Notes: a model not told the origin generated them from the letters alone. DNA of 64,000 nucleotides from Pantoea sp. alder81 (GCF_020179835.1 NZ_JAIUDA010000003.1:248001-312000), one strand, 5' to 3'; shown: positions 15,802 through 25,509, counted from the first letter of the stretch. Numbers and translations: made by a program.

Positions 15802-17373
15802 ATGCGTTCATTGATTTTGTTCCTCGCCTTGTGGGGCAGCGCGTTTGCGTTGCAGGCCGCCACGCCGAAAGACACGTTAGTGGTTGCCGTACCGCTGGAT
15901 GGCATCATCAGTTTTGATCCCGCCGAAAGTTTTGAAACCGTCAGCAACAGCGTGCAGCGCAACATCTACCAGACGCTGGTGCAGGCCGATCGCGATACGC
16001 CCCAGAAACTGGCTCCGTTGCTGGCAACTTCATGGCAGACTGGCAGCACACCACATAGCCTGGTGTTTAATCTCAAGCCGGATGCACGCTTCTCCAGCGG
16101 TAATGCAGTGACTGCGCAGGATGTTATTTTCTCCTTAACGCGCGCTGTGCAGTTGAACAAAGCCCCCTCTTTCATTCTCGCCGAGTTTGGCTGGACCACG
16201 GCAAACATCGCCAACCAGTTCAAAGTACTGAATGACCATCAGCTGGAGATTCAGTGGCCCGCGCAGATTGGTCAGGATCTGGCGCTGCGTCTGCTCACCG
16301 CGCCAGTGGCCTCGGTGGTGGACAGCAAAACCGTGCAGCAGCATGTGGTGAATAACGATCTGGGTAATGGCTGGCTGCACACCCATACGGCAGGCAGCGG
16401 CGCGTTCACTATCCAGCAGTATGTGCCGCAGCAGGCACTGGTGCTGAGCGCCAACCCGCAAGCCTACCCGCAGCCACATCTGAAGCGTATATTGCTGAAA
16501 GGTGTCGCCGATGCCGGTGCGCGTCGCCTGCTGATCCAACAAGGTGATGTGGATGTGGCTTATCAGCTCGGGCCAGACCAGATTGATGCACTGAAAAGTG
16601 ATAAGAACCTGCACATTGCGGCATTCCCTTCGAGCCTGGTGTATTACCTGGGCTTTAATACCCAGAACCAGGCACAACCTGCGCTGGGCAATCCGGCCCT
16701 GTGGGAAGCGGCGCGCTGGTTGGTGGATTATCAGTCCATCTCACAAGATTTGCTGAAAGGTCAGTACCGCATTCATCAAAGCTTCCTGCCGCAGGGCTTT
16801 GACGGCGCGCTGGAGGACAAACCGTTCCACTACGATGTGGCCAAAGCCAAAGCGATATTGGCCAAAGGCGGGATTAAACCGGGCAGCAAGTTTGCGCTGA
16901 CGGTGATTAATCAGCCGCCGTACATAGATGTGGCACAGGCGCTGCAGGCCAGCTTTGCCAAAGCGGATGTGCAGATTGAGTTGCAGCCGGTGGCGGAATC
17001 CGAGCTGTGGAGCAAGATGCGCGGCCGCGATTTCCAGTCGATCTTTATCTACTGGGGTGCGGATTACGTTGACCCGAATACCAATGCCAGCGCCTTTGCT
17101 TACAACGTGCCGGGCGGCTCAAAAACGCTGGCGTGGCGTGTCGGCTGGGAGATTCCGGAACTCAGCGCCAAGACACGTGCCGCAGCGGGCGAAAGTGATG
17201 CGGCTAAACGCCGTGCGCTCTATACCGATCTGCAAAACACCGTGCAACAAAACTCACCGTTTGTGGTGATGCTGCAGGGCGCGCAGCAGGTGGCGGTGCG
17301 GAACAACGTCAAGCATGTGCAGCAAGGAATTGGGGTGAGTTTGCTGTTTTTTGATGTAGTGCAGAAGCAGTAA
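15802..17373 (+). CDS. Solute-binding protein of peptide/nickel/opine ABC transporter family
   Basis: This 523-residue protein has a signal peptide (MRSLILFLALWGSAFALQAA|TPKD) and the family 5 binding-protein core: 'ISFDPAESFETVSNSVQRNI', 'WQTGSTPHSLVFNLKPDARFSSG', 'AQDVIFSLTRAVQL' and 'FQSIFIYWGADYVDPNT'. Such proteins bring peptides, opines, nickel or other solutes to a DppBCDF-type transporter. No permease or ATPase gene is adjacent, so it either works with a transporter coded elsewhere or acts as a sensor or chaperone. It is followed by a strong terminator. Ligand not predictable. Confidence 0.88.
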   Translation: MRSLILFLALWGSAFALQAATPKDTLVVAVPLDGIISFDPAESFETVSNSVQRNIYQTLVQADRDTPQKLAPLLATSWQTGSTPHSLVFNLKPDARFSSGNAVTAQDVIFSLTRAVQLNKAPSFILAEFGWTTANIANQFKVLNDHQLEIQWPAQIGQDLALRLLTAPVASVVDSKTVQQHVVNNDLGNGWLHTHTAGSGAFTIQQYVPQQALVLSANPQAYPQPHLKRILLKGVADAGARRLLIQQGDVDVAYQLGPDQIDALKSDKNLHIAAFPSSLVYYLGFNTQNQAQPALGNPALWEAARWLVDYQSISQDLLKGQYRIHQSFLPQGFDGALEDKPFHYDVAKAKAILAKGGIKPGSKFALTVINQPPYIDVAQALQASFAKADVQIELQPVAESELWSKMRGRDFQSIFIYWGADYVDPNTNASAFAYNVPGGSKTLAWRVGWEIPELSAKTRAAAGESDAAKRRALYTDLQNTVQQNSPFVVMLQGAQQVAVRNNVKHVQQGIGVSLLFFDVVQKQ

Positions 17374-17377
17374 ATCC

Positions 17378-17408
17378 TGTTGATGGGGGAATGCTTCCCC
17401 CATCAACA
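17378..17408 (+). terminator. Terminator after the solute-binding protein gene
   Basis: TGTTGATGGGGGAA and TTCCCCCATCAACA form a perfect 14-bp stem with a 3-nt loop, five bases after the stop codon. A T-rich stretch (CTTTCAG) follows but no long U-run. Confidence 0.75.
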
Positions 17409-17489
17409 CTTTCAGTACAATCTTCATCCTTCCCCTCGCATCGCTTGCTATTCTTTCTGGCATAACCTGTTGCCTGCGAGTGAAAAAAT

Positions 17490-18992
17490 ATGACCACCCC
17501 GTTGCTGATTGCTCAAACGCCCGACATCCAGTTATCCCTGCTTTCCAATATGGCGAACCGCCACGGTTTGATCACCGGCGCCACCGGCACCGGTAAAACC
17601 GTGACGCTGCAAAAGATCGCGGAATCCTTCTCGAACATCGGTGTGCCGGTGTTTATGGCCGACGTCAAAGGCGATCTCACTGGCATCGCCAGCGCAGGGG
17701 AAGGCTCGGAAAAGCTGCTGGCGCGACTGGAGAGGATTGGCGTCACCGACTGGCAGGCACAGAAAAATCCGGTGATGGTGTGGGATATTTTTGCCGAGAA
17801 AGGTCATCCGGTGCGCGCGACCGTCTCGGATCTCGGTCCGCTGTTGCTGGCACGCTTGCTTAATCTCAATGAGGTGCAATCCGGCGTGCTGCAAATCATC
17901 TTCCGCATCGCCGACGATCAAGGGTTGTTACTGTTGGATTTCAAAGATCTGCGCGCCATGACGCAGTACATCGGCGATAACGCTAAATCCTTCCAGACGC
18001 AGTATGGCAACATCAACAGTGCCTCCGTGGGGGCGATTCAGCGCGGGTTACTGGCACTGGAGCAGCAAGGCGCTGAGCACTTTTTCGGCGAGCCGATGCT
18101 GGATATCCGTGACTGGATGCGTTGTGACAGCGAAGGCAAAGGCTTCATCAACATCCTCTCCGCTGAGAAGCTGTATCAGATGCCGAAACTCTACGCCACC
18201 AGCCTGCTTTGGCTGCTGGCGGAGCTGTACGAACAATTGCCCGAAGCGGGCGATCTCGACAAACCGAAGATGGTGTTCTTCTTTGATGAGGCACATCTGT
18301 TGTTTACCGATGCGCCGCCAGTGCTGCTGGAGAAAGTGGAACAGGTGATCCGCCTGATTCGCTCTAAAGGCGTTGGCGTCTATTTCGTCACGCAGAATCC
18401 GTCCGATATTCCCGACAATGTGCTCGGCCAGTTGGGCAATCGCGTGCAGCACGCCCTGCGCGCCTTTACACCGAAAGATCAGAAAGCGGTGAAAAGTGCC
18501 GCTGAAACCATGCGCGCCAATCCGGCGTTCGATACCGTGGAAGCCATTCAGGCGCTGGGCACCGGCGAAGCGTTGATCTCCTTCCTCGATGAAAAAGGCA
18601 GCCCGTCGATGGTGCAGCGCGCGATGGTAATTGCGCCCGGTTCGCGCATGGGGCCAGTGACACAGGATGAGCGCAATGGACTGATCAACAACTCCCCGCT
18701 GTACGGTAAATACGACACCGAAGTTGATCGCGAATCCGCGTTTGAGATGCTGCAAAAAGGCGTGCAGGCTGCGCCGCAGCAGGGCAATGCGCCGGAGGCT
18801 AAAGGGAATAATGTCGAGGTCGATGACGGCATTCTCGGGGGGCTGAAAGACATTTTGTTTGGCACCACCGGTCCGCGCGGCGGCAAGCGCGATGGCGTGG
18901 TGCAGAGCGTAGCGAAAAGCGCGGCGCGTCAGGTGACCAATCAGATCATTCGCGGCGTATTAGGGAGTTTGATGGGCGGTCGTCGTCGATAA
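17490..18992 (+). CDS. yjgR: YjgR, HerA-like DUF853 ATPase
   Basis: The 500 residues equal the E. coli YjgR length. A Walker A motif GATGTGKT is near residue 30, a Walker B-like '[13 protein letters not shown]' near 260, and '[21 protein letters not shown]' marks the DUF853/HerA helicase-like ATPase fold. A glycine- and basic-rich tail ends the protein. Its cellular role is unknown; relatives translocate DNA or RNA. yjgR lies beside lptFG in E. coli too, here separated from them by yjiN and the sugar operon. Confidence 0.92.
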   Translation: MTTPLLIAQTPDIQLSLLSNMANRHGLITGATGTGKTVTLQKIAESFSNIGVPVFMADVKGDLTGIASAGEGSEKLLARLERIGVTDWQAQKNPVMVWDIFAEKGHPVRATVSDLGPLLLARLLNLNEVQSGVLQIIFRIADDQGLLLLDFKDLRAMTQYIGDNAKSFQTQYGNINSASVGAIQRGLLALEQQGAEHFFGEPMLDIRDWMRCDSEGKGFINILSAEKLYQMPKLYATSLLWLLAELYEQLPEAGDLDKPKMVFFFDEAHLLFTDAPPVLLEKVEQVIRLIRSKGVGVYFVTQNPSDIPDNVLGQLGNRVQHALRAFTPKDQKAVKSAAETMRANPAFDTVEAIQALGTGEALISFLDEKGSPSMVQRAMVIAPGSRMGPVTQDERNGLINNSPLYGKYDTEVDRESAFEMLQKGVQAAPQQGNAPEAKGNNVEVDDGILGGLKDILFGTTGPRGGKRDGVVQSVAKSAARQVTNQIIRGVLGSLMGGRRR

Positions 18993-19072
18993 ACTTGCCC
19001 TCATCGCATCTCGGGCGGTCATCAGGCTGCCCCTTCAAAGCCCTGTGCAATCCTCTCTGCTAAAATGGGTAT

Positions 19073-20347
19073 ATGGATAAATATCAACAACTCAAACGGA
19101 GCAAGCGGCTCGCGCTGTCGCTGCTGCTGGTGGCAGCGGCAACATTTGTCGTGACGCTATTTCTGCCGCCCAACTTCTGGGTGCTCGGTGTGAAGGCGAT
19201 TGCCGAAGCCGCAATGGTCGGTGCGCTGGCCGACTGGTTCGCGGTGGTGGCGCTATTTCGCCGCGTGCCAGTGCCCTTCATTTCACGTCATACGGCAATT
19301 ATTCCGCGCAATAAGGATCGCATCGGGGAGAATCTTGGCCGCTTTGTGCAGGAGAAATTTCTCGATACCGATTCGTTGCTGGCGCTGATTCGCCGCCACG
19401 ATCCTTCGCAGATGCTGGCGCAGTGGCTGAACACGCCGGGCAATGCCGATCGTATCGGTCGCCATCTATTGCAGGTGATGCGCGGCTTCCTTGATCTCAC
19501 GGATGATGAACGCATCCAGCGCTTCCTGCGTCGGGCCGTGCATCGTGCATTGGATAAGGTCGATCTCACTCAATCCAGCGCGTTGTTACTGGATAGCCTG
19601 ACCAAAAACAATCGTCATCAGGAACTGCTGGATGCGGCAGTGCAACAGCTGCTGCGCCTGCTGCACAAGCCCGGCACGCGTGAGTTTATCGCAGCGCAGA
19701 TTGTGCGCTGGCTGAAGCGGGAACATCCCATTAAAGCCAAAATGCTGCCCACCGAATGGCTGGGTGAGCACAGTGCTGAAGTCGTGGCTAACGCGGTCGA
19801 TTCCATTCTTGATGAAGTGGCGATCAATCAAGGTCACGAGCTGCGTCTGGGCTTTGATCGCGCCGTGCAGCGACTGATTGAGAAGCTGAAAACCGATCCC
19901 GAAATGGCCGAACGCGCCGAGGTGATAAAAAGCTGGCTGAAAGAGGATGAGTCATTGAATCGCTACATTGGCGAGCTGTGGCAGGATCTGCGTAGCTGGC
20001 TGAAGGCCGATCTCAACAGTGAAGATTCCCGCGTGCAGGAGCGTGTGCGTCTCGCAGCGCTGTGGTTTGGTGAAACCCTGGCAGCGGATGAAGCGCTGCG
20101 TACCTCGATGAATCAGCACCTGGAAGATGCCGCCCGCAGCATCGCGCCGGAGTTTGCAGAGTTCCTGACGCGCCACATCAGCGATACCGTGAAGAGCTGG
20201 GATGCGCGTGACATGTCGCAACAGATCGAGCTTAACATTGGGCGTGATCTGCAGTTTATCCGCATTAACGGTACGCTGGTTGGCGGCACCATTGGGTTGG
20301 TGCTGTATCTGCTGTCGCAGCTGCCTGCATTTATTCATACATTCTAA
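19073..20347 (+). CDS. yjiN: YjiN-like DUF445 inner-membrane protein
   Basis: A 424-residue DUF445 protein close to E. coli YjiN (426). It has an N-terminal hairpin of membrane helices ('[20 protein letters not shown]', '[20 protein letters not shown]'), a long charged helical middle and a C-terminal membrane helix ('[19 protein letters not shown]'). Function unknown. It follows yjgR by 80 nt and may be co-transcribed with it. Confidence 0.88.
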   Translation: MDKYQQLKRSKRLALSLLLVAAATFVVTLFLPPNFWVLGVKAIAEAAMVGALADWFAVVALFRRVPVPFISRHTAIIPRNKDRIGENLGRFVQEKFLDTDSLLALIRRHDPSQMLAQWLNTPGNADRIGRHLLQVMRGFLDLTDDERIQRFLRRAVHRALDKVDLTQSSALLLDSLTKNNRHQELLDAAVQQLLRLLHKPGTREFIAAQIVRWLKREHPIKAKMLPTEWLGEHSAEVVANAVDSILDEVAINQGHELRLGFDRAVQRLIEKLKTDPEMAERAEVIKSWLKEDESLNRYIGELWQDLRSWLKADLNSEDSRVQERVRLAALWFGETLAADEALRTSMNQHLEDAARSIAPEFAEFLTRHISDTVKSWDARDMSQQIELNIGRDLQFIRINGTLVGGTIGLVLYLLSQLPAFIHTF

Positions 20348-20467
20348 AGCTCGTGGGCGTGCCTGCCATGAGCCGCCCACACGCCACGTTGCACGCATCA
20401 CCATTGCCATGATTTTCAGGCCTTAATGTTTAAACGCCTTTGAACGCTGTTCAGCCCTCCCCTCTTC

Positions 20468-20545
20468 TTTCATCTATTTTCACCTACCAGATCACACATT
20501 CATATATTTTCATTTATCTTCACTTAAACTTTCATTTATTGTCAT
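20468..20545 (+). promoter_or_regulatory. Triple DeoR-type operator repeats before the aldolase operon
   Basis: Three copies of TTTCAT(C/T)TAT-TTCAC-like sequence lie at 20468-20483, 20508-20523 and 20530-20545, all in the same orientation. Their starts are 40 and 22 nt apart, close to four and two helical turns. Repeated TTTC-type half-sites are typical targets of DeoR-family sugar regulators such as AgaR. The last copy ends 30 nt before the aldolase start, over the expected promoter. The regulator is most likely the DeoR-type protein at 24644. Confidence 0.6.
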
Positions 20546-20574
20546 TGTGACATTTAACTTGAAAGGAAAAGAAC

Positions 20575-21288
20575 ATGAACCGCATCACCCAACAGATGGC
20601 GCGCATGATTGATTTGAGCGCTGTTCAAGCCACCAACACTGAAGCTGAAATCCGTCAATGTGCTGAACTGGCTATCCGCTACAACATTATTGCCATTCAT
20701 GTTTTACCGTGCTGGACGCGTTTTCTCAGCACTCTGTTACCTGAGCAAGGGCGTGGCGAAATCATGATTGGCGGCCCGGTTGGTTTCCCCAGCGGCGGTC
20801 ACGCCACTGAAACCAAGGTGCAGGAAGTGCGTCAGCTGATCTGCGATGGCGCACGTGAAGTCGATATGGTGGTGAATATCGGCAAAGTCCTGTCAGGCCG
20901 CTTTGATGAAGTGAAACAAGATCTGCAACGCGTGGTGGAAGCCGCTGCCCCGATCGAAGCCAAAGTGATCCTCGAAACACATTATCTCGACGAGCAGCAG
21001 ATTCGCCGCGTGTGTGACATCGCGGTCGAAGCAGGTATGAAGTGGATCAAAACCTCGACGGGTTGGGCCGCCAGCGGCGCAACAGAAGAGAAAGTGGCGA
21101 TCATTGCCGATCAGCTGCAAGGACGTCTCCGTATCAAAGGATCGGGCGGTATTCGCGATCTCGACACTATCCGCACACTTTATCGCCTCGGCGTCCGTCG
21201 CTTCGGCATGAGTGCCAGCGCCACTGAAAAAGTGCTCGCGCAACTGGAACAGGATCCATCGCTGTTCCCGGAACTGACTCAGGACTGA
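20575..21288 (+). CDS. Deoxyribose-phosphate aldolase-like (DeoC family) enzyme
   Basis: The 237 residues form a class I aldolase barrel. The Schiff-base lysine is K159 in 'MKWIKTSTGW', the second lysine is K188 in 'LRIKGSGGIRD', and the acid partner is D97 in 'REVDMVVNIG'. All three match the catalytic set of E. coli DeoC (D102, K167, K201). DeoC cleaves 2-deoxyribose 5-phosphate to acetaldehyde and glyceraldehyde 3-phosphate. It is distant from E. coli DeoC and sits with a kinase and transporter rather than with nucleoside phosphorylases, so its substrate may be another phosphorylated deoxy or keto sugar. AAAGGAAAAGAAC precedes the ATG. Confidence 0.85.
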   Translation: MNRITQQMARMIDLSAVQATNTEAEIRQCAELAIRYNIIAIHVLPCWTRFLSTLLPEQGRGEIMIGGPVGFPSGGHATETKVQEVRQLICDGAREVDMVVNIGKVLSGRFDEVKQDLQRVVEAAAPIEAKVILETHYLDEQQIRRVCDIAVEAGMKWIKTSTGWAASGATEEKVAIIADQLQGRLRIKGSGGIRDLDTIRTLYRLGVRRFGMSASATEKVLAQLEQDPSLFPELTQD

Positions 21289-21328
21289 ATAAAACGCTGC
21301 AACTCTCCGGCGTAATATGGAGTGAATA

Positions 21329-22846
21329 ATGAAAAAAATGCTTCTTACCCTCGATATTGGCACCGGCAGCGCACGCGCTGCCCTTGTTACCACCGACGGC
21401 GATATCGTCGGTTTTGCCCAACGTGAATATTCACAGACAAGTCCGCAGCCAGGTTGGGTGGAACAAGCACCTTCGCTGTGGTGGTTATCTGTTTGCGACG
21501 GCATCCGGGAATTGAATACGCGCTTTGGCGCTGAAATGACGCAGGTGGCGGCGATTGCGGTGTGTGGGCAAATGCATGGCACGGTGCTGCTGGATAGCGC
21601 AGGCCACCTGGTTGAAGACCGTGCGCTGCTGTGGAATGACAAACGCGCATGGTCGCAGGTTGCCGCCTTCAGGGAACAGGAAGATGCGCTGTTTTGGCTT
21701 GAGCATCTGAATAATCCCCCTACGCCCGCGTGGCCTGCATTTAAGTTGTTGTGGATCCGTGAGCATCATCCTGATGTGTGGTCGCGTGTCGCCAGTGTCT
21801 TGATGCCAAAAGATTTTATCAACTTTCGTTTAACCGGCGAGCGAGCCACCGATTACAGCGAAGCCTCGTGCTATTACCTCATGAATAGCGCCACACGCCA
21901 GTGGTCGAGTGCCGCGCTTGACCGCTTTCAACTTTCGGCCAGTCTGCTACCGAAGATCCATGCCGCCAGTGACGTGATTGGCACTATCAGTCAGGAGGCC
22001 GCACGAGAAACGGGTTTGCGGCCGGGTATTCCGGTCGTGGCAGGCACTGCCGATATGGCTGCCAGCCTGCTCGGTTCAGGTGTTTACCAGCCAGGTCAGG
22101 CATCTGACAGCACCGGTACTTCAACCCTGATTACCGTGGTGAGTGATGTGCCGCTGTTGCATACGCAGGTGAACAATCTGCACCTCAGCAACACGGCGTG
22201 GGGCGGTTTTACTTTACTGGATGCCGGTGGCGATGCCATGCGCTGGGCGCGTGAAGCGTTTGGCGGCGGCCAGCATTCACACCCTGAGATGCTGCGGCTG
22301 GCTGCAGAAAAGAAACCGGGCGCGGAAGGATTGCTGTTCCTGCCCTATCTCACGGGCGAACGTCTGGCAGAGAAATGCAACTCGCGCGGTCAGCTATTTG
22401 GATTACAGCGCCGCCATGAGGCCGGTCATCTGTATCGTGCGGTGCTGGAAGGCGTGGCGTTTGCCTCATGGCGCAATCTGCGTCAGCTCAGTGAATGTTG
22501 CACCATGCCGGATAGCATTATTGCCTCTGGCGGCGGATCGCGCAGTGAACTGTGGCTGAGCATCAAGGCTTCTGTTTACAACCGCCCTATTTTGCAAACC
22601 GCCAATCAGGAAAACGGCACGCTAGGCTGCGCCATTCTTGCTGCCACTGGCATCGGCCACTTCAATGACCTTGGTTATGGGGTGCAACGCATGGTGCAGA
22701 TTGCCGGTGAAATCCAACCGGATGCCCGCCTGCATGCAGCCTACCAACGTCAATTCGAAATCTTCGACCAACTTTATGTACAGGCACAACCGCTTTGGGA
22801 TCGTCTCGATGCCGCGTCCGCCTGTTTTGAGGAGCAGGGATCATGA
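21329..22846 (+). CDS. FGGY family carbohydrate kinase
   Basis: A 505-residue sugar kinase. 'LTLDIGTGSARAALVTTDG' is the N-terminal phosphate loop, 'VCGQMHGTVLLD' the sugar-binding strand, 'VVAGTADMAASLLGSGV' carries the catalytic aspartate, and 'DSTGTSTLITVV' and 'ASGGGSRSELW' are the ATP-binding motifs. It is closest in pattern to xylulokinases, but FGGY substrate cannot be read from sequence. Its last four bases overlap the transporter start (ATGA). Between an aldolase and a transporter, it probably phosphorylates the imported sugar before aldol cleavage. Confidence 0.9.
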   Translation: MKKMLLTLDIGTGSARAALVTTDGDIVGFAQREYSQTSPQPGWVEQAPSLWWLSVCDGIRELNTRFGAEMTQVAAIAVCGQMHGTVLLDSAGHLVEDRALLWNDKRAWSQVAAFREQEDALFWLEHLNNPPTPAWPAFKLLWIREHHPDVWSRVASVLMPKDFINFRLTGERATDYSEASCYYLMNSATRQWSSAALDRFQLSASLLPKIHAASDVIGTISQEAARETGLRPGIPVVAGTADMAASLLGSGVYQPGQASDSTGTSTLITVVSDVPLLHTQVNNLHLSNTAWGGFTLLDAGGDAMRWAREAFGGGQHSHPEMLRLAAEKKPGAEGLLFLPYLTGERLAEKCNSRGQLFGLQRRHEAGHLYRAVLEGVAFASWRNLRQLSECCTMPDSIIASGGGSRSELWLSIKASVYNRPILQTANQENGTLGCAILAATGIGHFNDLGYGVQRMVQIAGEIQPDARLHAAYQRQFEIFDQLYVQAQPLWDRLDAASACFEEQGS

Positions 22847-24174
22847 GCGAAATAGTGATTAAGAAGCAGGATCAAGTGGCCAACGCACACGCTGAAACCT
22901 TGGATCGTAGCGCCTATTTACCGGCCACGCCGTGGCTGCAACTCTTAATGGTGTGCTGCTTGTTTGCTTTATGGGGAATGGCGGGCAACCTCAATGACAT
23001 CCTGATCGCCCAGTTCAAAAAGGGCTTTAACCTGAGTGATACACAAACCGCGCTGGTGCAGTCGATCTTCTTCCTCGGCTACTTCCTCGTAGCCTTACCG
23101 GCCGCTGCAGTCATTAAACGCTACTCCTACAAAGTCGCGATCATCATTGGGCTTTGTTTGTACGCTACGGGTTGCTTCCTGTTCATTCCGGCAGCACATG
23201 CTATGACATACGCGGCATTTCTTGGTTGCCTTGGCGTGATTGCCAGCGGATTGTCGTTCCTCGAAACCTCTGCCAACACCTATTCAAGCCTGCTCGGGAC
23301 CGCCGAAACCTCCACTCAGCGCATTAACTTCTCGCAGATCTTCAACTCGGTCGGCGTGATTATGGGCGTAGTCATTGGTCAACAGCTGATCTTTAACAAG
23401 GACGATTTGACCCACGATCAACTGGCGGCGCTGCCGGCTGAAGCTGCGGATGTGATTCGTCAGCAAATGGTGTCTCAGGTTGTCACACCCTATCTGATCA
23501 TCGGATCGATTCTCGTGGTGCTGGCGCTGGTGTTTGTCGCGGTAAAATTCCCGGCCTGCAAACCCGCTGCAAAAGCGGATGCGGTGAAAGAGCCGCTGCT
23601 ACAGTCGCTGAAAAAGCTCTGGGCGGTACCGCGCTTCCGCATGGGCGTGCTCTCGCAGTTCCTGTATGTCGGTGCGCAGGTGGGTCTGTGGAGCTTTACT
23701 ATCCGTTTCGTACAGTTGATTGAGCACGGTACTACCGAACATTCGGCCACCTGGTGGTTAATCGCTACCCTGCTTTGTTACTCAGCAGGCAAAGTCGTCA
23801 CCACCGTGTTAATGAAGCGCTACAGTCCGGCGCTGCTGCTCGGTGTGTTCTGTTCGCTGTGCGTCATGCTGTTACTGTTTGCTGTCAGTCAGAAAAGCAT
23901 GGCGGCCGTGGTGGCCATTATGGGTGTGAATTTCTGTATGGCGCTGTGCTGGCCAACAAACTTCGGCTTAACCATTAAAGGCATGGGCGCAGAAACTCAG
24001 CTGGCAGGATCGATTGTGGTGATGTCCATTATTGGTGGCGCGGTCATTCCGCTGGTGATGGGCATCATGTCAGACATGAACGGTGGCGATATGCAGTTCG
24101 CCTTTATCATCCCTTTGGTGTGTTTTGCGTATGTGGCCTTCTTCGGATTCTGGTGCCAGCGCAAGGGAGTTTGA
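22843..24174 (+). CDS. FucP-type MFS sugar:proton symporter
   Basis: A 443-residue transporter with about 12 membrane helices. 'FALWGMAGNLNDILIAQFKK' and 'LETSANTYSSLLGTAETSTQRINFSQIFNSVG' are hallmarks of the fucose permease (FucP) group, which also contains the deoxyribose permease DeoP. It is translationally coupled to the kinase gene and is followed after 2 nt by the VOC gene. It most likely imports the substrate of the operon, a free deoxy or related sugar, by proton symport. Confidence 0.9.
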   Translation: MSEIVIKKQDQVANAHAETLDRSAYLPATPWLQLLMVCCLFALWGMAGNLNDILIAQFKKGFNLSDTQTALVQSIFFLGYFLVALPAAAVIKRYSYKVAIIIGLCLYATGCFLFIPAAHAMTYAAFLGCLGVIASGLSFLETSANTYSSLLGTAETSTQRINFSQIFNSVGVIMGVVIGQQLIFNKDDLTHDQLAALPAEAADVIRQQMVSQVVTPYLIIGSILVVLALVFVAVKFPACKPAAKADAVKEPLLQSLKKLWAVPRFRMGVLSQFLYVGAQVGLWSFTIRFVQLIEHGTTEHSATWWLIATLLCYSAGKVVTTVLMKRYSPALLLGVFCSLCVMLLLFAVSQKSMAAVVAIMGVNFCMALCWPTNFGLTIKGMGAETQLAGSIVVMSIIGGAVIPLVMGIMSDMNGGDMQFAFIIPLVCFAYVAFFGFWCQRKGV

Positions 24175-24176
24175 AC

Positions 24177-24566
24177 ATGATCAAATCTTTAGCGCACATA
24201 GGATTACGTACGCATAACATCGTAACAGCACGTCATTTTTATCAGTCGCTGGGCTTTGAGTTTCAACGCCAGCTGGATATCCCGGAACCGCGTGGCACGA
24301 TTGTCATCGCGTTCTTACAACAGCAAGGCATTGTATTAGAGCTCTATCAGTTACCGTGGCACACTGATACGCGTGCAGCGCAAGTTAGTGGTGTTGATCA
24401 TCTCGCGTGGCAGGTTGAGGACCTCGCCGCTACGGAAAAATGGGTAAGATCGCTGGGTTATCCGTTAGTTGAAGGGCCTTGCGATCATCCTGCGGGTAGC
24501 TGCTATTTTATGATTGCCGGACCAGACGGTGAACGCGTGGAGTTTTTGCAACCGCTTAACCGTTGA
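24177..24566 (+). CDS. VOC (glyoxalase/dioxygenase fold) protein
   Basis: A 129-residue VOC protein. Likely metal ligands are H7 ('LAHIGL'), E55 in 'GIVLELYQL', H74 in 'GVDHLAWQ' and the glutamate in 'GERVEFLQP', a full glyoxalase-type set. The start at 24177 follows the transporter stop by two bases, with GGGAG upstream. Family members isomerise, epimerise or cleave small metabolites. In this operon it could be a sugar isomerase or epimerase that makes the aldolase substrate, or could remove a toxic aldehyde. That is inference from position. Confidence 0.82.
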   Translation: MIKSLAHIGLRTHNIVTARHFYQSLGFEFQRQLDIPEPRGTIVIAFLQQQGIVLELYQLPWHTDTRAAQVSGVDHLAWQVEDLAATEKWVRSLGYPLVEGPCDHPAGSCYFMIAGPDGERVEFLQPLNR

Positions 24567-24574
24567 GTGAATTA

Positions 24575-24600
24575 TCCGGGTGGAGTTCACGCCGCCCGGA
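24575..24600 (+). terminator. Hairpin between VOC gene and DeoR-type regulator
   Basis: TCCGGGTGG and CCGCCCGGA pair (one mismatch) around AGTTCACG. There is no U-run, so it may act as a partial terminator or RNA-stabilising hairpin that lowers expression of the downstream regulator gene. Confidence 0.4.
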
Positions 24601-24643
24601 AGCTGAGATAGAGTGATGCGGTTTCCCCACGTCTGAGGCCAAT

Positions 24644-25405
24644 ATGTATCTTGAGGAAAGACAAGAAAAAATCCTCGCCATTCTGAAAGAGAAACGCAAA
24701 ATCTCGGTTGGCGAAATGAGTGAACGCTTCAACGTTTCTGGAGCAACCATTCGTACCGATTTGCGCTTGATGGAAGAATCTGGTCAGCTCACTCGCACTC
24801 ACGGTGGTGCGATTCTGCGTACCCGAGCCAGCTTTGAAATGGGCTCGGATCTGCGTGAAAGTTTGCATATTGATGCCAAAGCTCGTATCGGTGCACGCGC
24901 CGCACAGCTCGTGGAAGATGGCGATATCATCGTACTTGATACCGGCACGACCACACTGCATATCGCACATCACTTGCGCGATCGTAAAAATCTCACCGTT
25001 ATCACCAATGATTTTGCCATCGCCCGCGTGCTGGAAGAAGCCAGCGGCGTGCAACTGGTGTTGCTTGGTGGCATGGTGAAAAAAGGCTACCACTGCGTGA
25101 TCCCTGCTGCAGGTGGACAGATGATGGACCACCTCAACGTGGATAAAGCCTTTATGGCGGTGAATGGCATTTCGCTTAAACAAGGGGCGTGTGTCGCTGA
25201 CATCATGCTGGCGGAAAGTAAACGCACCATCATTGAACACGCCAGTCAGGTTATCGTGGTATGTGACAGTAGCAAGCTGGGAAACACCTCACTGGCTCAA
25301 TTTGCACGATGCGATCAGGTCGATATGTTGGTGATGGATACGTTACCAGAAGACGCCGAAATCTGGCAGCAAGCTGGGATAGCGCTGGTCACCATTGAAA
25401 ATTGA
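24644..25405 (+). CDS. DeoR family transcriptional regulator
   Basis: A 253-residue repressor-type protein. The N-terminal helix-turn-helix is 'ISVGEMSERFNVSGATIRTDLRLMEESGQLTRTHGGA', the standard DeoR signature. The C-terminal sensor domain has 'DGDIIVLDTGTTTLHIA' and 'VICDSSKLG'-type phosphosugar-binding motifs ('VVCDSSKLGN'). Such proteins release DNA on binding a phosphorylated sugar intermediate. It is the last gene of the aldolase-kinase-transporter-VOC unit and most likely binds the repeats at 20468-20545. Confidence 0.9.
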   Translation: MYLEERQEKILAILKEKRKISVGEMSERFNVSGATIRTDLRLMEESGQLTRTHGGAILRTRASFEMGSDLRESLHIDAKARIGARAAQLVEDGDIIVLDTGTTTLHIAHHLRDRKNLTVITNDFAIARVLEEASGVQLVLLGGMVKKGYHCVIPAAGGQMMDHLNVDKAFMAVNGISLKQGACVADIMLAESKRTIIEHASQVIVVCDSSKLGNTSLAQFARCDQVDMLVMDTLPEDAEIWQQAGIALVTIEN

Positions 25406-25458
25406 GTACAGAACGGAATAGAGAGTTCAGTGCAGGACTTGATAGAGAGAATTCGTAC

Positions 25459-25492
25459 GCCGCTACAAGCGTAAATCCAGTGCTGTAGCGGC
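25459..25492. repeat. Perfect 9-bp inverted repeat between convergent genes
   Basis: GCCGCTACA and TGTAGCGGC are separated by 16 nt between the ends of the DeoR-type gene and lptG. It may be a terminator hairpin or a member of a dispersed palindrome family; no U-run is seen. Confidence 0.5.
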
Positions 25493-25509
25493 ATGGTTGT
25501 GACGAATAA

